From positions 1-37,070 of the forward strand of contig DAOVJS010000005.1 in NCBI GenBank assembly GCA_030673105.1: DNA of 37,070 nt, written 5' to 3'. This DNA comes from Spirochaetota bacterium (lineage in GTDB: Bacteria > Spirochaetota > B62-G9 > DRHN01). Position numbers and translations under genes: made by a program. Positions 28,215 to 37,070 of the stretch are shown in pieces (the first letter of the stretch is position 1; each line of letters starts with the position of its first letter). The notes under the pieces are model-generated. The model was not told where the DNA came from, searched no databases, and worked only from the letters and a program-made list of their open reading frames with translations.

Positions 28215-28265
28215 TTACCAGGCCTCTGATTGTTTCCAAACACTGATCGGCAACATGAACGAGAA

Positions 28266-28691
28266 TTACTGGAATATTAGTTCAATACTTCCCTTTTCTT
28301 CGGCAATCTTGAAATTTTCAAGATCCTCCTGGTTGAAATCTGATATAAGGCAGTCTTTTTTCATATACCGTGTATAAAGGTCCACAAAAAGAATCTCCTG
28401 TCCCTTCATGTGCACCAGAAGCAATGGAATTCCCTGAAGGTCGCCGAAATCCTTTGGAGACTCGACATAACGGAAGAGCTTCTTTTCAAAACTAATCGGA
28501 ATGTAAACAATTTTAGGTATGTTATTGAAGTTTCTGTACTGAAGTTTAACACCAGCGCCGGAATAGGCATACCAGTCTACGGGAAGAGTTCTCAGGGTTG
28601 CTTTCTCCGTATCTTCCTGAGAGAAGAGAAATGAGGCTGTAAATGCGAAAAGGCAAATGGTTATAAATAAATAAGTAATTGTCTTTTTCAT
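28266..28691 (-). CDS. Secreted hypothetical protein (141 aa)
   Basis: Signal peptide MKKTITYLFITICLFAFTASFLFS; AAGGAGACACCG upstream on the minus strand. Confidence 0.7.
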   Translation of the reverse strand: MKKTITYLFITICLFAFTASFLFSQEDTEKATLRTLPVDWYAYSGAGVKLQYRNFNNIPKIVYIPISFEKKLFRYVESPKDFGDLQGIPLLLVHMKGQEILFVDLYTRYMKKDCLISDFNQEDLENFKIAEEKGSIELIFQ

Positions 28692-28793
28692 CGGTGTCTC
28701 CTTAAACTTATATTTTTCTTACTTTAATTTTATTACAAAGTTCTGTGATTTTCAAATAATTCTTGGTGAAAGTGAATAAATATACAAATAAGG

Positions 28794-28844
28794 TTGATTT
28801 TTCTACCAGAATTAGATATTTATTACTTTGTTAGACATGTCTAA
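28794..28844 (+). promoter_or_regulatory. Candidate feo promoter with overlapping metalloregulator operator
   Basis: TTGATT (28794-28799), 17-nt spacer, TATTTA (28817-28822), then perfect 14-bp palindrome TTAGACATGTCTAA (28831-28844). Confidence 0.6.
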
Positions 28845-28901
28845 TTTATGTGAGCTTTTTAAGTTTCAAGAAATTTTACTGTTCGGGTGCTATAGTAAAC
28901 C

Positions 28902-29399
28902 ATGACTGATGAGAAACATATTTCCGGCCTGGATAAAGTAGAAAAAGGGCGTTATATAGTTGTGTCACTTGGCGGTGGAAGAGGGTTTGTAAGGAAACTT
29001 ACGGATTTGGGAATCTATTCCGGCGCAGGGCTGGAAGTACTTAACTCTGCTACGGGTGGAGGCCCTCTTAGACTCTCTATCAAGGGAGGCCATTTTGGAC
29101 TGGGGAGAGGAGTGGCGTCAAGGATTTACGTGAGGAAAGCAGAGGAAGACTGCATGGAAGAGAAGAAATACTCTTTGAGGGATTACAAAGAAGGTCAGAA
29201 GGGGAAAATTATTGATGTTAAAGGAGGGGGCAAGTTTAAGAAGCGCATTCTTGAGATGGGGTTTATCAGAGGGGTGGAGATATTTGTTGAAAAGTACGCC
29301 CCGCTTCGAGATCCTATTGAGATCATTATTAAAAGCTACCATGTTAGTCTTAGAAGAAACGAGGCGGAAAACATAATTATGAGTGAGCCCCGGTTTTAA
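28902..29399 (+). CDS. feoA: Ferrous iron transport protein A, two tandem FeoA domains
   Basis: Repeat 1: GRYIVVSLGGGRGFVRKLTDLGIYSGAGLEVLN...LSIKGGHFGLGRGVASRIYV. Repeat 2: GQKGKIIDVKGGGKFKKRILEMGFIRGVEIFVEKYAPLRDPIEIIIKSYHVSLRRNEAENIIM. Confidence 0.9.
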   Translation: MTDEKHISGLDKVEKGRYIVVSLGGGRGFVRKLTDLGIYSGAGLEVLNSATGGGPLRLSIKGGHFGLGRGVASRIYVRKAEEDCMEEKKYSLRDYKEGQKGKIIDVKGGGKFKKRILEMGFIRGVEIFVEKYAPLRDPIEIIIKSYHVSLRRNEAENIIMSEPRF

Positions 29400-29429
29400 A
29401 AAGGGAAATTACATAAATAAGGAAGATAC

Positions 29430-31655
29430 ATGCGGGGCAGAAGTGAGAATGACCTGAAAAAGATCGTTGTGGCCATAGGTGGAAATCCCAATTCCGGTAA
29501 AACCACTATTTTTAATGAGCTGACCGGGTCGAGGCAGAAGGTCGGGAACTGGGGCGGTGTGACTGTGGAAAAGAAAGAGGGGAGAGTTAAGTACGGGGGA
29601 TACAGCATCGTTTTCGTAGATTTGCCCGGTACATACAGTTTGTCAGCCTATTCTCTCGAGGAGATTATTGCGCGAAACTTTATTGTTAATGAGAAACCTG
29701 ATGTGATAATAGACATAATTGATGCGGGTAATCTTGAGCGCAACCTGTACCTCGCGGTCCAGATGATTGAAATGAGGGGAAATTTTATATTTGTTCTAAA
29801 TATGGCCGACATGGCTGAAAAAATGGGCGTTATTATAGAAAGGGATAAACTTGGGAGCCTTCTTAGCGGGCCGGTCATCTTCACAGTTGGTAATAAAGGG
29901 ATAGGGGTTAAGGACATTCTTGACGCGGTAATCCATATTTATGAAGGTGAGGAGACAAAGTCGAGACATATCCATGTCTCCTATGGAAATGAGCTTGAAG
30001 AAGAGATTAAAAAGATACAATCAAAAATAAGAGCGGATAAAAACATACCTTTACACTATTCAACAAGATGGCTGGCGGTAAAACTGGTTGAAAATGATCC
30101 GGATGTCATAGAAAAACTGGAAAAAGAGTCAAATCAATCATCTTCGATTATAAAGCAGGCGGAAAAGTCACGAAATCATTTGGGAAAGGTTTTTGATGAT
30201 GAACCGGAACATCTTATAGCAGATCAGAGATATGGCTTTATCAGCGGGCTGCTCCGGGAGTGTGTAACACTAAAAATTAAGGAAAGAGTCGATATTTCAC
30301 AAAAAATAGATAAGATAATAACAAATAGGTTTATCGGGATCCCGATTCTTGTCTTTTTTATATGGGTCATGTTTCAGGTGACCTTTAAAGTCGGTTCCTA
30401 TCCGATGGGCTGGATTGATTCAGTAATTAATTTCATCAGCATGGGAATATCCTATATTATGCCGGACGGATTTTTTAAGAGCCTCCTCATAGATGGAATC
30501 ATAAGCGGAGTCGGCGGTGTGGCTATTTTTTTACCAAACATTCTTCTTCTGTTCCTCATGATATCGCTGTTTGAGGATACCGGGTACATGGCCCGAGCCG
30601 CCTTTGTTACGGACAGAATAATGCACCTGATTGGCCTGCACGGGAAATCGTTTATATCGATGATTATGGGCTTTGGCTGCAACGTCCCGGCGATAATGTC
30701 AACCCGGACCCTGGAAAATGAGAAGGACAGGATTCTTACAATACTGATTAATCCGCTTATGAGCTGTAGCGCAAGGCTTCCGGTTTATGTGCTGGTCGCG
30801 GGGGCTTTCTTCGGTACAAATGCCGGAAATATGATATTTTCCTTATATATAATGGGAATTATACTTGCCATGGTTATCGGAAGGTTATTCAGAAAGACTC
30901 TGTTTCGTGGTGAAACTGCGCCTTTCGTTATGGAGCTGCCCCCGTACAGGATTCCCACAATGAAGTCTGTATTAATACATATGTGGGAAAGAGCGGTTAT
31001 TTTTATCAGAAAAATGGGGACAGTTATCCTGGTCGGTTCTATTGTAATATGGTTTTTAGGCTTTTTTCCTGAAAAGAAAGAGTATTCAACCGATTATGAG
31101 CTGGAAAAGAAAAAAATTAGCGAACACTATACATATGAGTTGAAGAACCTTGTGTTAGGTTCTGAGAGGTACGATCAGCAAAAAGAGAAACTTCTTAAGG
31201 AGAAAGATGCCGGGATCCAGAGTATTGAACGGGCAAAAACTCAGGAGGCAATAGCCTTTTCATTTATCGGAAGAATGGGCAGGGCGGTAGAACCTTTTTT
31301 TAAGCCCCTGGGGTTCAGCTGGAGGGAAGGTGTGGCGCTCATTACAGGTTTTTTTGCAAAAGAGGTGATAGTTTCAACCATGGGGGTGCTTTACAGCTCA
31401 GGGGGAAATGAGAAAGGACAGGAGCTGAGCTACTTTTTACGGGAGAAATCAGGATTGACACCGGTAACAGCCTATGCTTTTCTTGTATTCGTCCTCATCT
31501 ATACTCCCTGTCTGGCATCGATAATGGCCGTAAAACAGGAGACAAAATCCTTTAAATGGACATTTTTCAGCATTTTCTACCAGATAACCCTTGCCTGGAT
31601 TATGGCATTCCTAATTGTCAGAATCGGAGGGTTTTTAACGACGTTCATTACATGA
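29430..31655 (+). CDS. feoB: Ferrous iron transporter FeoB
   Basis: GNPNSGKTTIFNELTGSRQKVGNWGGVTVEKKEG, DLPGTYSLSAYSLEEIIAR, MGFGCNVPAIMSTRTLENEKDRILTILINPLMSCSARLPVYVL, FFAKEVIVSTMGVLY. Confidence 0.97.
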   Translation: MRGRSENDLKKIVVAIGGNPNSGKTTIFNELTGSRQKVGNWGGVTVEKKEGRVKYGGYSIVFVDLPGTYSLSAYSLEEIIARNFIVNEKPDVIIDIIDAGNLERNLYLAVQMIEMRGNFIFVLNMADMAEKMGVIIERDKLGSLLSGPVIFTVGNKGIGVKDILDAVIHIYEGEETKSRHIHVSYGNELEEEIKKIQSKIRADKNIPLHYSTRWLAVKLVENDPDVIEKLEKESNQSSSIIKQAEKSRNHLGKVFDDEPEHLIADQRYGFISGLLRECVTLKIKERVDISQKIDKIITNRFIGIPILVFFIWVMFQVTFKVGSYPMGWIDSVINFISMGISYIMPDGFFKSLLIDGIISGVGGVAIFLPNILLLFLMISLFEDTGYMARAAFVTDRIMHLIGLHGKSFISMIMGFGCNVPAIMSTRTLENEKDRILTILINPLMSCSARLPVYVLVAGAFFGTNAGNMIFSLYIMGIILAMVIGRLFRKTLFRGETAPFVMELPPYRIPTMKSVLIHMWERAVIFIRKMGTVILVGSIVIWFLGFFPEKKEYSTDYELEKKKISEHYTYELKNLVLGSERYDQQKEKLLKEKDAGIQSIERAKTQEAIAFSFIGRMGRAVEPFFKPLGFSWREGVALITGFFAKEVIVSTMGVLYSSGGNEKGQELSYFLREKSGLTPVTAYAFLVFVLIYTPCLASIMAVKQETKSFKWTFFSIFYQITLAWIMAFLIVRIGGFLTTFIT

Positions 31656-31666
31656 ATGAGGGAAAT

Positions 31667-32152
31667 ATGATAAAACTCAATTTATCTGAGGGGCACAGCA
31701 AAGACATTTCAGGAGATCAATTTGAACTTTCTGAGAGCATGGAGGATTATGTTGAAACAATAAGCCAGCTTGAGGATAGGCTAAAGGCAGTGAGGGTTAA
31801 AAACATTGCCAGCGCCCTCAAGGTGAAAATGCCCAGCGTTTCCTCCGCGCTTGGTGTGCTTGCGAAAAAAGGCCTTGTGAAATATGAGAAATACGGCTAT
31901 GTCGAGCTCACTGAACAGGGACAGGGAGTGGCGCACCAGGTAAGAAAGAGGCATGATATCCTAAAAAAATTCTTAAAAGATGTACTGGCTGTTGAAGAAA
32001 ACAACGCGGAAAGAGATTCCTGCAGGATGGAGCATCATATATCAAAAAATACAATTAATAATATCATTAAGTTTATAGAATACATCGACCGGTGCCCCAA
32101 AGGGGAAAAAATATACCTGAAACATTTTCACGACTACGTTAAGTCAGGTTAG
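31667..32152 (+). CDS. DtxR/MntR-family metal-dependent regulator
   Basis: SESMEDYVETISQLEDRLKAVRVKNIASALKVKMPSVSSALGVLAKKGLVKYEKYGYVELTEQG; C-terminal SCRMEHHISKNTINNIIKFIEYI. An alternative start at 31652 overlaps the feoB stop. Confidence 0.9.
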   Translation: MIKLNLSEGHSKDISGDQFELSESMEDYVETISQLEDRLKAVRVKNIASALKVKMPSVSSALGVLAKKGLVKYEKYGYVELTEQGQGVAHQVRKRHDILKKFLKDVLAVEENNAERDSCRMEHHISKNTINNIIKFIEYIDRCPKGEKIYLKHFHDYVKSG

Positions 32153-32190
32153 ATAGCTTTGTGCAGGGACGCTGAGGTTTAATCGGGGAA

Positions 32191-32212
32191 TCACAGGTCT
32201 AACTTCCTGTGA
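32191..32212. terminator. Possible bidirectional hairpin between convergent dtxR and fusA
   Basis: TCACAGG-N8-CCTGTGA between the two convergent stop codons. Confidence 0.4.
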
Positions 32213-32220
32213 CTTTCTAT

Positions 32221-34260
32221 TCAGCTCTTTTGAGCAAAGTGGTAGAATTCCATTGTAAATGACGCTCTTCCCTGGCTCATTGACCTCAGATCGGTTGTGT
32301 AGCCAAACATTTTTGAGAGAGGGAGGATGGCATCGATCTTTTGAACTGCCCTTCTGCTCTCTATGCTGTTAATGCGGCCTCCTCTTGCGTTAAGATCACC
32401 GATAATATCACCTACAAAATCCTCAGGGGTTGTGACTTCAATAAACATGTAAGGTTCGAGCAGTATGCCTCCCGCTTTTGAGCACGCGTCATCAAAGGCA
32501 TGGGAAGCTGCCGCGGTATACCCGATTTCCGATGAGGTAGAAGAGCTGAAAGAGCCCCCTTTAAGGACTGCGAGAACGTCAATAACAGGATAACCGGCGG
32601 TGACTCCATTATCCATCGCATAAAGCACACCTTTTTTCACACTCTCAATATATTCCCCGGGTATCAGGGTCTCATCGACCCTGTTTTCGAAGTGATTCCC
32701 CTTTCCCCGTTCAAGAGGATGAACGGTGATGATAACATGGCCTGTATGATCTTTTCCAGCGATCTGCCTCTGGAATTTGATCTCAGAACGTGAATCAAGA
32801 GTAATCGTTTCCCGATAGGCAACCTGAGGTTTACCAACATTTGCCTGGACGTGGAACTCTTTCAGAAGTCTTGTGGTAAGTACTTCCAGGTGGAGCTCTC
32901 CCATACCGGAGATAATTATCTGACCTGTCTCTTCATCGTTTTTAACAAGAAAGGTAGGGTCTTCACGGGAGAGCCTTTTAAGTGAGTTTTCAAGCTTGTC
33001 CATTCCTCCGGAACTCTTTGGTTCTATTGCAATAGAGATTACCGGGTCAGGAAAAATAAGATTCTCAAGAAGGATCTGTTTTCCTTCGTTGCACAGTGTA
33101 TCACCGGTGGTAGTATTTTTCAAACCGGCGATAACACAGATATCTCCCGCAAAAACTTCATTTTCATTTTCCATTCTGTGAGAATACATCCGTATTATTC
33201 TGCTTACCCTTTCACGCTTTTTCTTGCTTGCATTGTACATGACCCCGCCATTTTTTATCGACCCGGAGTACACCCTGACGTAGGTTAACAGTCCGGCCTG
33301 TAAATCGCTTTGAATTTTATATGCAAGTGCGGCAAACGGCTCTCCATCATCACAGATCCTCTCTTCTGTCTTATCAGTTTTTGGGTTCTTTCCCTTGACC
33401 GGAGGTATTTCAATTGGAGAAGGCAGGAAATCCACAATCCCGTCCATAACCGGTTGAACGCCAATATTTTTAAGTGACGCACCGCAATATACGGGGACAT
33501 GCTTATATTTTACGGTTGTCATTTTGATTAGTTTCAGTATAGCCTGCTCCTCAAGGTCTCCGCTTTCAAGGTATTCCTCCAGCATCTCATCGTCTTCTTC
33601 AGCGATCCTGTCAAGCAGTTCATTTCGGTGTTTAACAGCGTCATCCTTCAAATCGTCAGGGATTTCACCGTATTCAAAGACAGAGCCGAGATCCTCCTTT
33701 TTCCACTTTATTGACTGCATTTTAATAAGATCAACGACTCCTTCAAAACTTTCTTCAGAGCCGATCGGTATCTGTAATATAAGGGGGCTTGTCCCAAGCT
33801 TTTTCTCCATCATCTTAACACTTCCCCAGAAATCAGCCCCGATCCTGTCCATTTTATTTATATAGGCAAGCCTCGGGACCCTGTACTTATCAGCCTGGTG
33901 CCATACAGTTTCACTCTGAGGTTCAACACCATTTACAGCGTCGAAAATTACTATTGCTCCGTCCAGCACCCGGAGAGATCTTTCAACTTCGGCTGTGAAA
34001 TCAACATGTCCGGGTGTATCGATAATATTTATTGTGTGCGATCTCCACGAACAGGTAATGGAAGCGGCGGTAATTGTGATTCCCCGTTCCTGTTCCTGTT
34101 CCATCCAGTCCATGGTCGCCTGCCCGTCATCAACTTCACCAATTTTATGCGACAGGCCGGAGTAATAGAGTATCCTTTCAGTTGTTGTTGTTTTACCCGC
34201 GTCGATGTGAGCAATAAGTCCAATGTTTCTTATGCGGTTTTTCGCTGTCCTTGAAGGCAT
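32221..34260 (-). CDS. fusA: Translation elongation factor G
   Basis: [99 protein letters not shown]. Confidence 0.96.
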   Translation of the reverse strand: MPSRTAKNRIRNIGLIAHIDAGKTTTTERILYYSGLSHKIGEVDDGQATMDWMEQEQERGITITAASITCSWRSHTINIIDTPGHVDFTAEVERSLRVLDGAIVIFDAVNGVEPQSETVWHQADKYRVPRLAYINKMDRIGADFWGSVKMMEKKLGTSPLILQIPIGSEESFEGVVDLIKMQSIKWKKEDLGSVFEYGEIPDDLKDDAVKHRNELLDRIAEEDDEMLEEYLESGDLEEQAILKLIKMTTVKYKHVPVYCGASLKNIGVQPVMDGIVDFLPSPIEIPPVKGKNPKTDKTEERICDDGEPFAALAYKIQSDLQAGLLTYVRVYSGSIKNGGVMYNASKKKRERVSRIIRMYSHRMENENEVFAGDICVIAGLKNTTTGDTLCNEGKQILLENLIFPDPVISIAIEPKSSGGMDKLENSLKRLSREDPTFLVKNDEETGQIIISGMGELHLEVLTTRLLKEFHVQANVGKPQVAYRETITLDSRSEIKFQRQIAGKDHTGHVIITVHPLERGKGNHFENRVDETLIPGEYIESVKKGVLYAMDNGVTAGYPVIDVLAVLKGGSFSSSTSSEIGYTAAASHAFDDACSKAGGILLEPYMFIEVTTPEDFVGDIIGDLNARGGRINSIESRRAVQKIDAILPLSKMFGYTTDLRSMSQGRASFTMEFYHFAQKS

Positions 34261-34261
34261 A

Positions 34262-35341
34262 TTAAACCTCTGATGCAATCTTTTTGTAAAGGTTCGTGTA
34301 CAGGGTCGATCTATTACTGAATATTATCTCTTCTATGACGTTCTCTATTTCAGGATTTATTCCTTTTAAGAAACCAAGCTCTTTATGGTGCACAATGGAT
34401 TTAAGAGATTCGATTATTCCATTAATCCTGTACGCGGCTCTCCTGTATCGCAGCATCTCTATTTCACGATCCATCAGTTCAAAGAGATAAGATATATTAA
34501 AAAGGTACTCACTTACAATCTGTGAATAATAGTTATGCTCAAATGACTTTAAGGTAATCCTTGGAACGCGCAGCGGCAAATTTTCTCTGATTAGAAGTCT
34601 TAATATAAACTTTTTTATTTTTCGGTATTGGGTTTTTAGTATTTTTTGATCAGTATGGATCTCGGCTGTTTTTTTCCAGAGGGGGTTATTTAAAAAAGAG
34701 TCTACAGGATTGAACCCTGAAAAAAGAATCCAGTTTGCCCCCATTTTTTTTGATTCATGCACAATGTGAGAAATCGATTCTTCATCGTCATTCACGCAGG
34801 GGATGATTGGAGTAATTGCCACTCCACAGGGTATACCCTCCTTTCTCAGAGTTTTTAGTGCGTTTAACCTTTCGGCAGGCAGCGGGGAGCATCCTTCAAG
34901 CTTTAAAGAAAGGGCTTCATCCATTGTTAAAAGAGTAAATGTAACGCGCAGGTGATCTCTATCAGACAGGTTTTTAAGAATCTCCAGATCATCGATTATC
35001 GCGTCAGATTTTGTAATAATATTAACAGGGTAGTGGTTTTTAGCTAAAAGCTCGAGCATGCTTTTTGTAAATTCATTTTTCCGGTGTTCAGGGTGATAGA
35101 TGTCACTAAAAAGACCGAGTCCGATTACCTCTTTATTAATGGGAAGCCCCTCCATAAAGTCAAGTCCGTTAAAAGACGATTTTTTCTGAGTATTGCAGTA
35201 GCTGCATTTGTAAGGACAGTCCGGGTATATGTCTATAAAATACCGGCTCCAGTACCAGAAATCTATGGTTTGAAGCTTAATAATGTGGGGATTTGTCTTT
35301 AATTTTTTTTTCTGCAAAATTTTTCCTCCATAAGTTCTCAT
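34262..35341 (-). CDS. Radical SAM protein (spore-photoproduct-lyase / DNA-repair-photolyase-like)
   Basis: [14 protein letters not shown] (CxxxCxxC cluster), [52 protein letters not shown]. Confidence 0.87.
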   Translation of the reverse strand: MRTYGGKILQKKKLKTNPHIIKLQTIDFWYWSRYFIDIYPDCPYKCSYCNTQKKSSFNGLDFMEGLPINKEVIGLGLFSDIYHPEHRKNEFTKSMLELLAKNHYPVNIITKSDAIIDDLEILKNLSDRDHLRVTFTLLTMDEALSLKLEGCSPLPAERLNALKTLRKEGIPCGVAITPIIPCVNDDEESISHIVHESKKMGANWILFSGFNPVDSFLNNPLWKKTAEIHTDQKILKTQYRKIKKFILRLLIRENLPLRVPRITLKSFEHNYYSQIVSEYLFNISYLFELMDREIEMLRYRRAAYRINGIIESLKSIVHHKELGFLKGINPEIENVIEEIIFSNRSTLYTNLYKKIASEV

Positions 35342-35416
35342 AATATCATTTATAATTTTCGATATATAAAGTAGTAACTTGAGAGTAAAAAGCTTGCAGC
35401 GAGTGAGGTTTTATAA

Positions 35417-37000
35417 ATGAACACTAAATTATTTTATGGCGTCCCTTTCTATACTATGGATGCTGAAAGAAGCGTTATTGAAGCTGTGGTTATTGAAGGC
35501 GACACAATTAAATATACCGCAGAGAACAGGGAAGAAGCTCATAATTTATCTCCAGGTGCGGAACTGGTTGAGATTAATGGTGGTTGTATTTTGCCCGGTT
35601 TTGTTGATGCGCATCTGCACCTGAAAAATTTTTCCCTTCTTTTCAGGGACATGGATCTATCCTCAGTCCGGCATAAAAATGATCTTATGGATAGTGTACA
35701 GGAGGTGCTGTCTAAAAAGAAAGAAGGGGAGTGGCTGTCAGCAGGGGGTCTGGAAAGGTCGCTCATGGATAGTCTGACGAGAAGCGACCTTGATTCTGTT
35801 TCCCGGGACAATCCTCTTATCCTCTTTACCGTGGATATGAGCTCTGCAATCACCAATTCAATGGCCCTTGAACAGTCCGGTATAGATGGAGCCAGAAAAG
35901 ACCCTCTTGGAGGCACAATCGAAAAGGATGTGTACAATCAACCGAACGGGATACTTCATGGAAGGGCTGTTGGACTTGTAACGGGGCAAATTCCTCTGGA
36001 TAATGTAAAAAAGGTTGATACTGCTCTTGAAAGAGGGATGAATAAGATTTTGTCACATGGAATAACCACATTCTGTGATTACTCTCCGGATGCTGCCAGT
36101 TCCTCCATGATAAATCTGATGAAGTTGATGAGAAAAAAAAGATTAAAGGGGATGGTTGTTTTTACCATGGGTGACAGAGAGACGGCAAGGCTCGCTGATA
36201 TAGGTATGACCTCTCTTTTTGGCGGCGAGCATCTAAGACTGGGCGGACTTGCGGTCATTATTGATGGCTCCTTTTCATCACTAACCGGTTATATGAGTAA
36301 ACCTTACCGGGGAAGTGAAAGCCACGGGATGCTGCTTATGGATGAAAAAGAGCTGTATAGCTTGCTGAAAAAAAACTATTCGCACTATATATGGGCGGCT
36401 GTTCATTGTGCCGGGGACATGGCGAATGAGATAGCCCTGAGAGTTTTCGAAAAGATATCGAATGAGGTAGGGATGCCAAAACTGCCCATGAGAATTGAAC
36501 AGGCACAGTTTTTAAAGGATAAAGACGTAGAACAATTTTCTCTGACCGGAGTTATAGCTGTAATGAATACAATACAGATTCCGGTGAATAGAGCGCGCGT
36601 AATTAAGCACCTCGGGCCTGATTCGAATCTTTTATCAAGACTCGGCAGCCTTGTTGCTTCAGGAGCTAAAATAGCAATCAGCTCGAACGCGCCTGAATTT
36701 ACGATTAATCCATTTCACGGGTTGTACTGTGCGGTGGAGAGGAAGGGGTTTGAGGAAGGCCCTGAATTGAGGTTTTATCCAAAGGAAAGTATATCCCTGA
36801 CTGATGCTGTTTATGCCTATACAATGGGAGGGGCCATGGCATGTGAAATGGAGAAAGATATAGGAAGCATTGAAGCAGGGAAGTCTGCCGATCTTATTCA
36901 CCTCTCAAAGGACATATTTAAAGAAGGAACCGGGAAGCTCTGGGAAACTGAGGTGCTGGCTACTTTTGTGGGTGGAGAGATGGTTTATGAGAAAAATTGA
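35417..37000 (+). CDS. YtcJ-like amidohydrolase family protein
   Basis: GGCILPGFVDAHLHL, GGLAVIIDGSFSSLTGYMSKPY, WAAVHCAGDMANEIAL, MRIEQAQFL, SSNAPEFTINPFHGLYCAVERK, GSIEAGKSADLIHL. Confidence 0.88.
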   Translation: MNTKLFYGVPFYTMDAERSVIEAVVIEGDTIKYTAENREEAHNLSPGAELVEINGGCILPGFVDAHLHLKNFSLLFRDMDLSSVRHKNDLMDSVQEVLSKKKEGEWLSAGGLERSLMDSLTRSDLDSVSRDNPLILFTVDMSSAITNSMALEQSGIDGARKDPLGGTIEKDVYNQPNGILHGRAVGLVTGQIPLDNVKKVDTALERGMNKILSHGITTFCDYSPDAASSSMINLMKLMRKKRLKGMVVFTMGDRETARLADIGMTSLFGGEHLRLGGLAVIIDGSFSSLTGYMSKPYRGSESHGMLLMDEKELYSLLKKNYSHYIWAAVHCAGDMANEIALRVFEKISNEVGMPKLPMRIEQAQFLKDKDVEQFSLTGVIAVMNTIQIPVNRARVIKHLGPDSNLLSRLGSLVASGAKIAISSNAPEFTINPFHGLYCAVERKGFEEGPELRFYPKESISLTDAVYAYTMGGAMACEMEKDIGSIEAGKSADLIHLSKDIFKEGTGKLWETEVLATFVGGEMVYEKN

Positions 37001-37070
37001 GTAAATTAGTCGCTGGATTTAATATAAAGATTTTTTTTGGACATTGACGTTTATATACACCGGGAGTAAA

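Noticed and set aside
28215-28265. preQ1 riboswitch associated with the queuosine-precursor transporter
   Set aside because: This 51-nt segment lies upstream of the transporter's minus-strand start but shows no convincing preQ1 hairpin/tail signature.
1-37070. CRISPR arrays, tRNA/rRNA genes, prophage or toxin-antitoxin/defence modules
   Set aside because: No regularly spaced repeats, tRNA-like or rRNA-like sequence, integrase, transposase or defence-protein signatures seen; fine-scale tRNA scanning could not be run.

Overview
The 37-kb window looks chromosomal, from a diderm bacterium (OmpA-family protein, outer-membrane barrel). I see no rRNA, tRNA, CRISPR array, prophage or transposase gene. 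Left to right: a decayed left end (truncated copy of the downstream penicillin acylase fused to a broken URO-D-like gene); an SDR; secreted hypotheticals; DUF427 plus a glutaredoxin-thioredoxin reductase fusion; a peroxiredoxin; a penicillin-acylase-family Ntn hydrolase with Thr at the expected nucleophile position; a membrane sensor ending just after its last TM helix, divergent from a 1892-aa Ser/Thr kinase-AAA ATPase-GAF-PAS-histidine kinase that overlaps a sigma54-type response regulator; a probable sulfur-transfer operon (iscR-like, iscS, mnmA, MOSC, fdhD, M15 peptidase); an exonuclease; OmpA-like and barrel proteins; a class II aldolase; a queuosine-precursor transporter; a feo operon (tandem FeoA, FeoB, DtxR-type regulator) with a perfect palindrome at its promoter; EF-G with an upstream radical SAM gene; and a YtcJ-like amidohydrolase with two substituted metal-site motifs. 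A 94-bp MITE-like element with GGCTGTCCC ends occurs twice, in opposite orientation. All assignments were made by reading the sequence; no searches were run.
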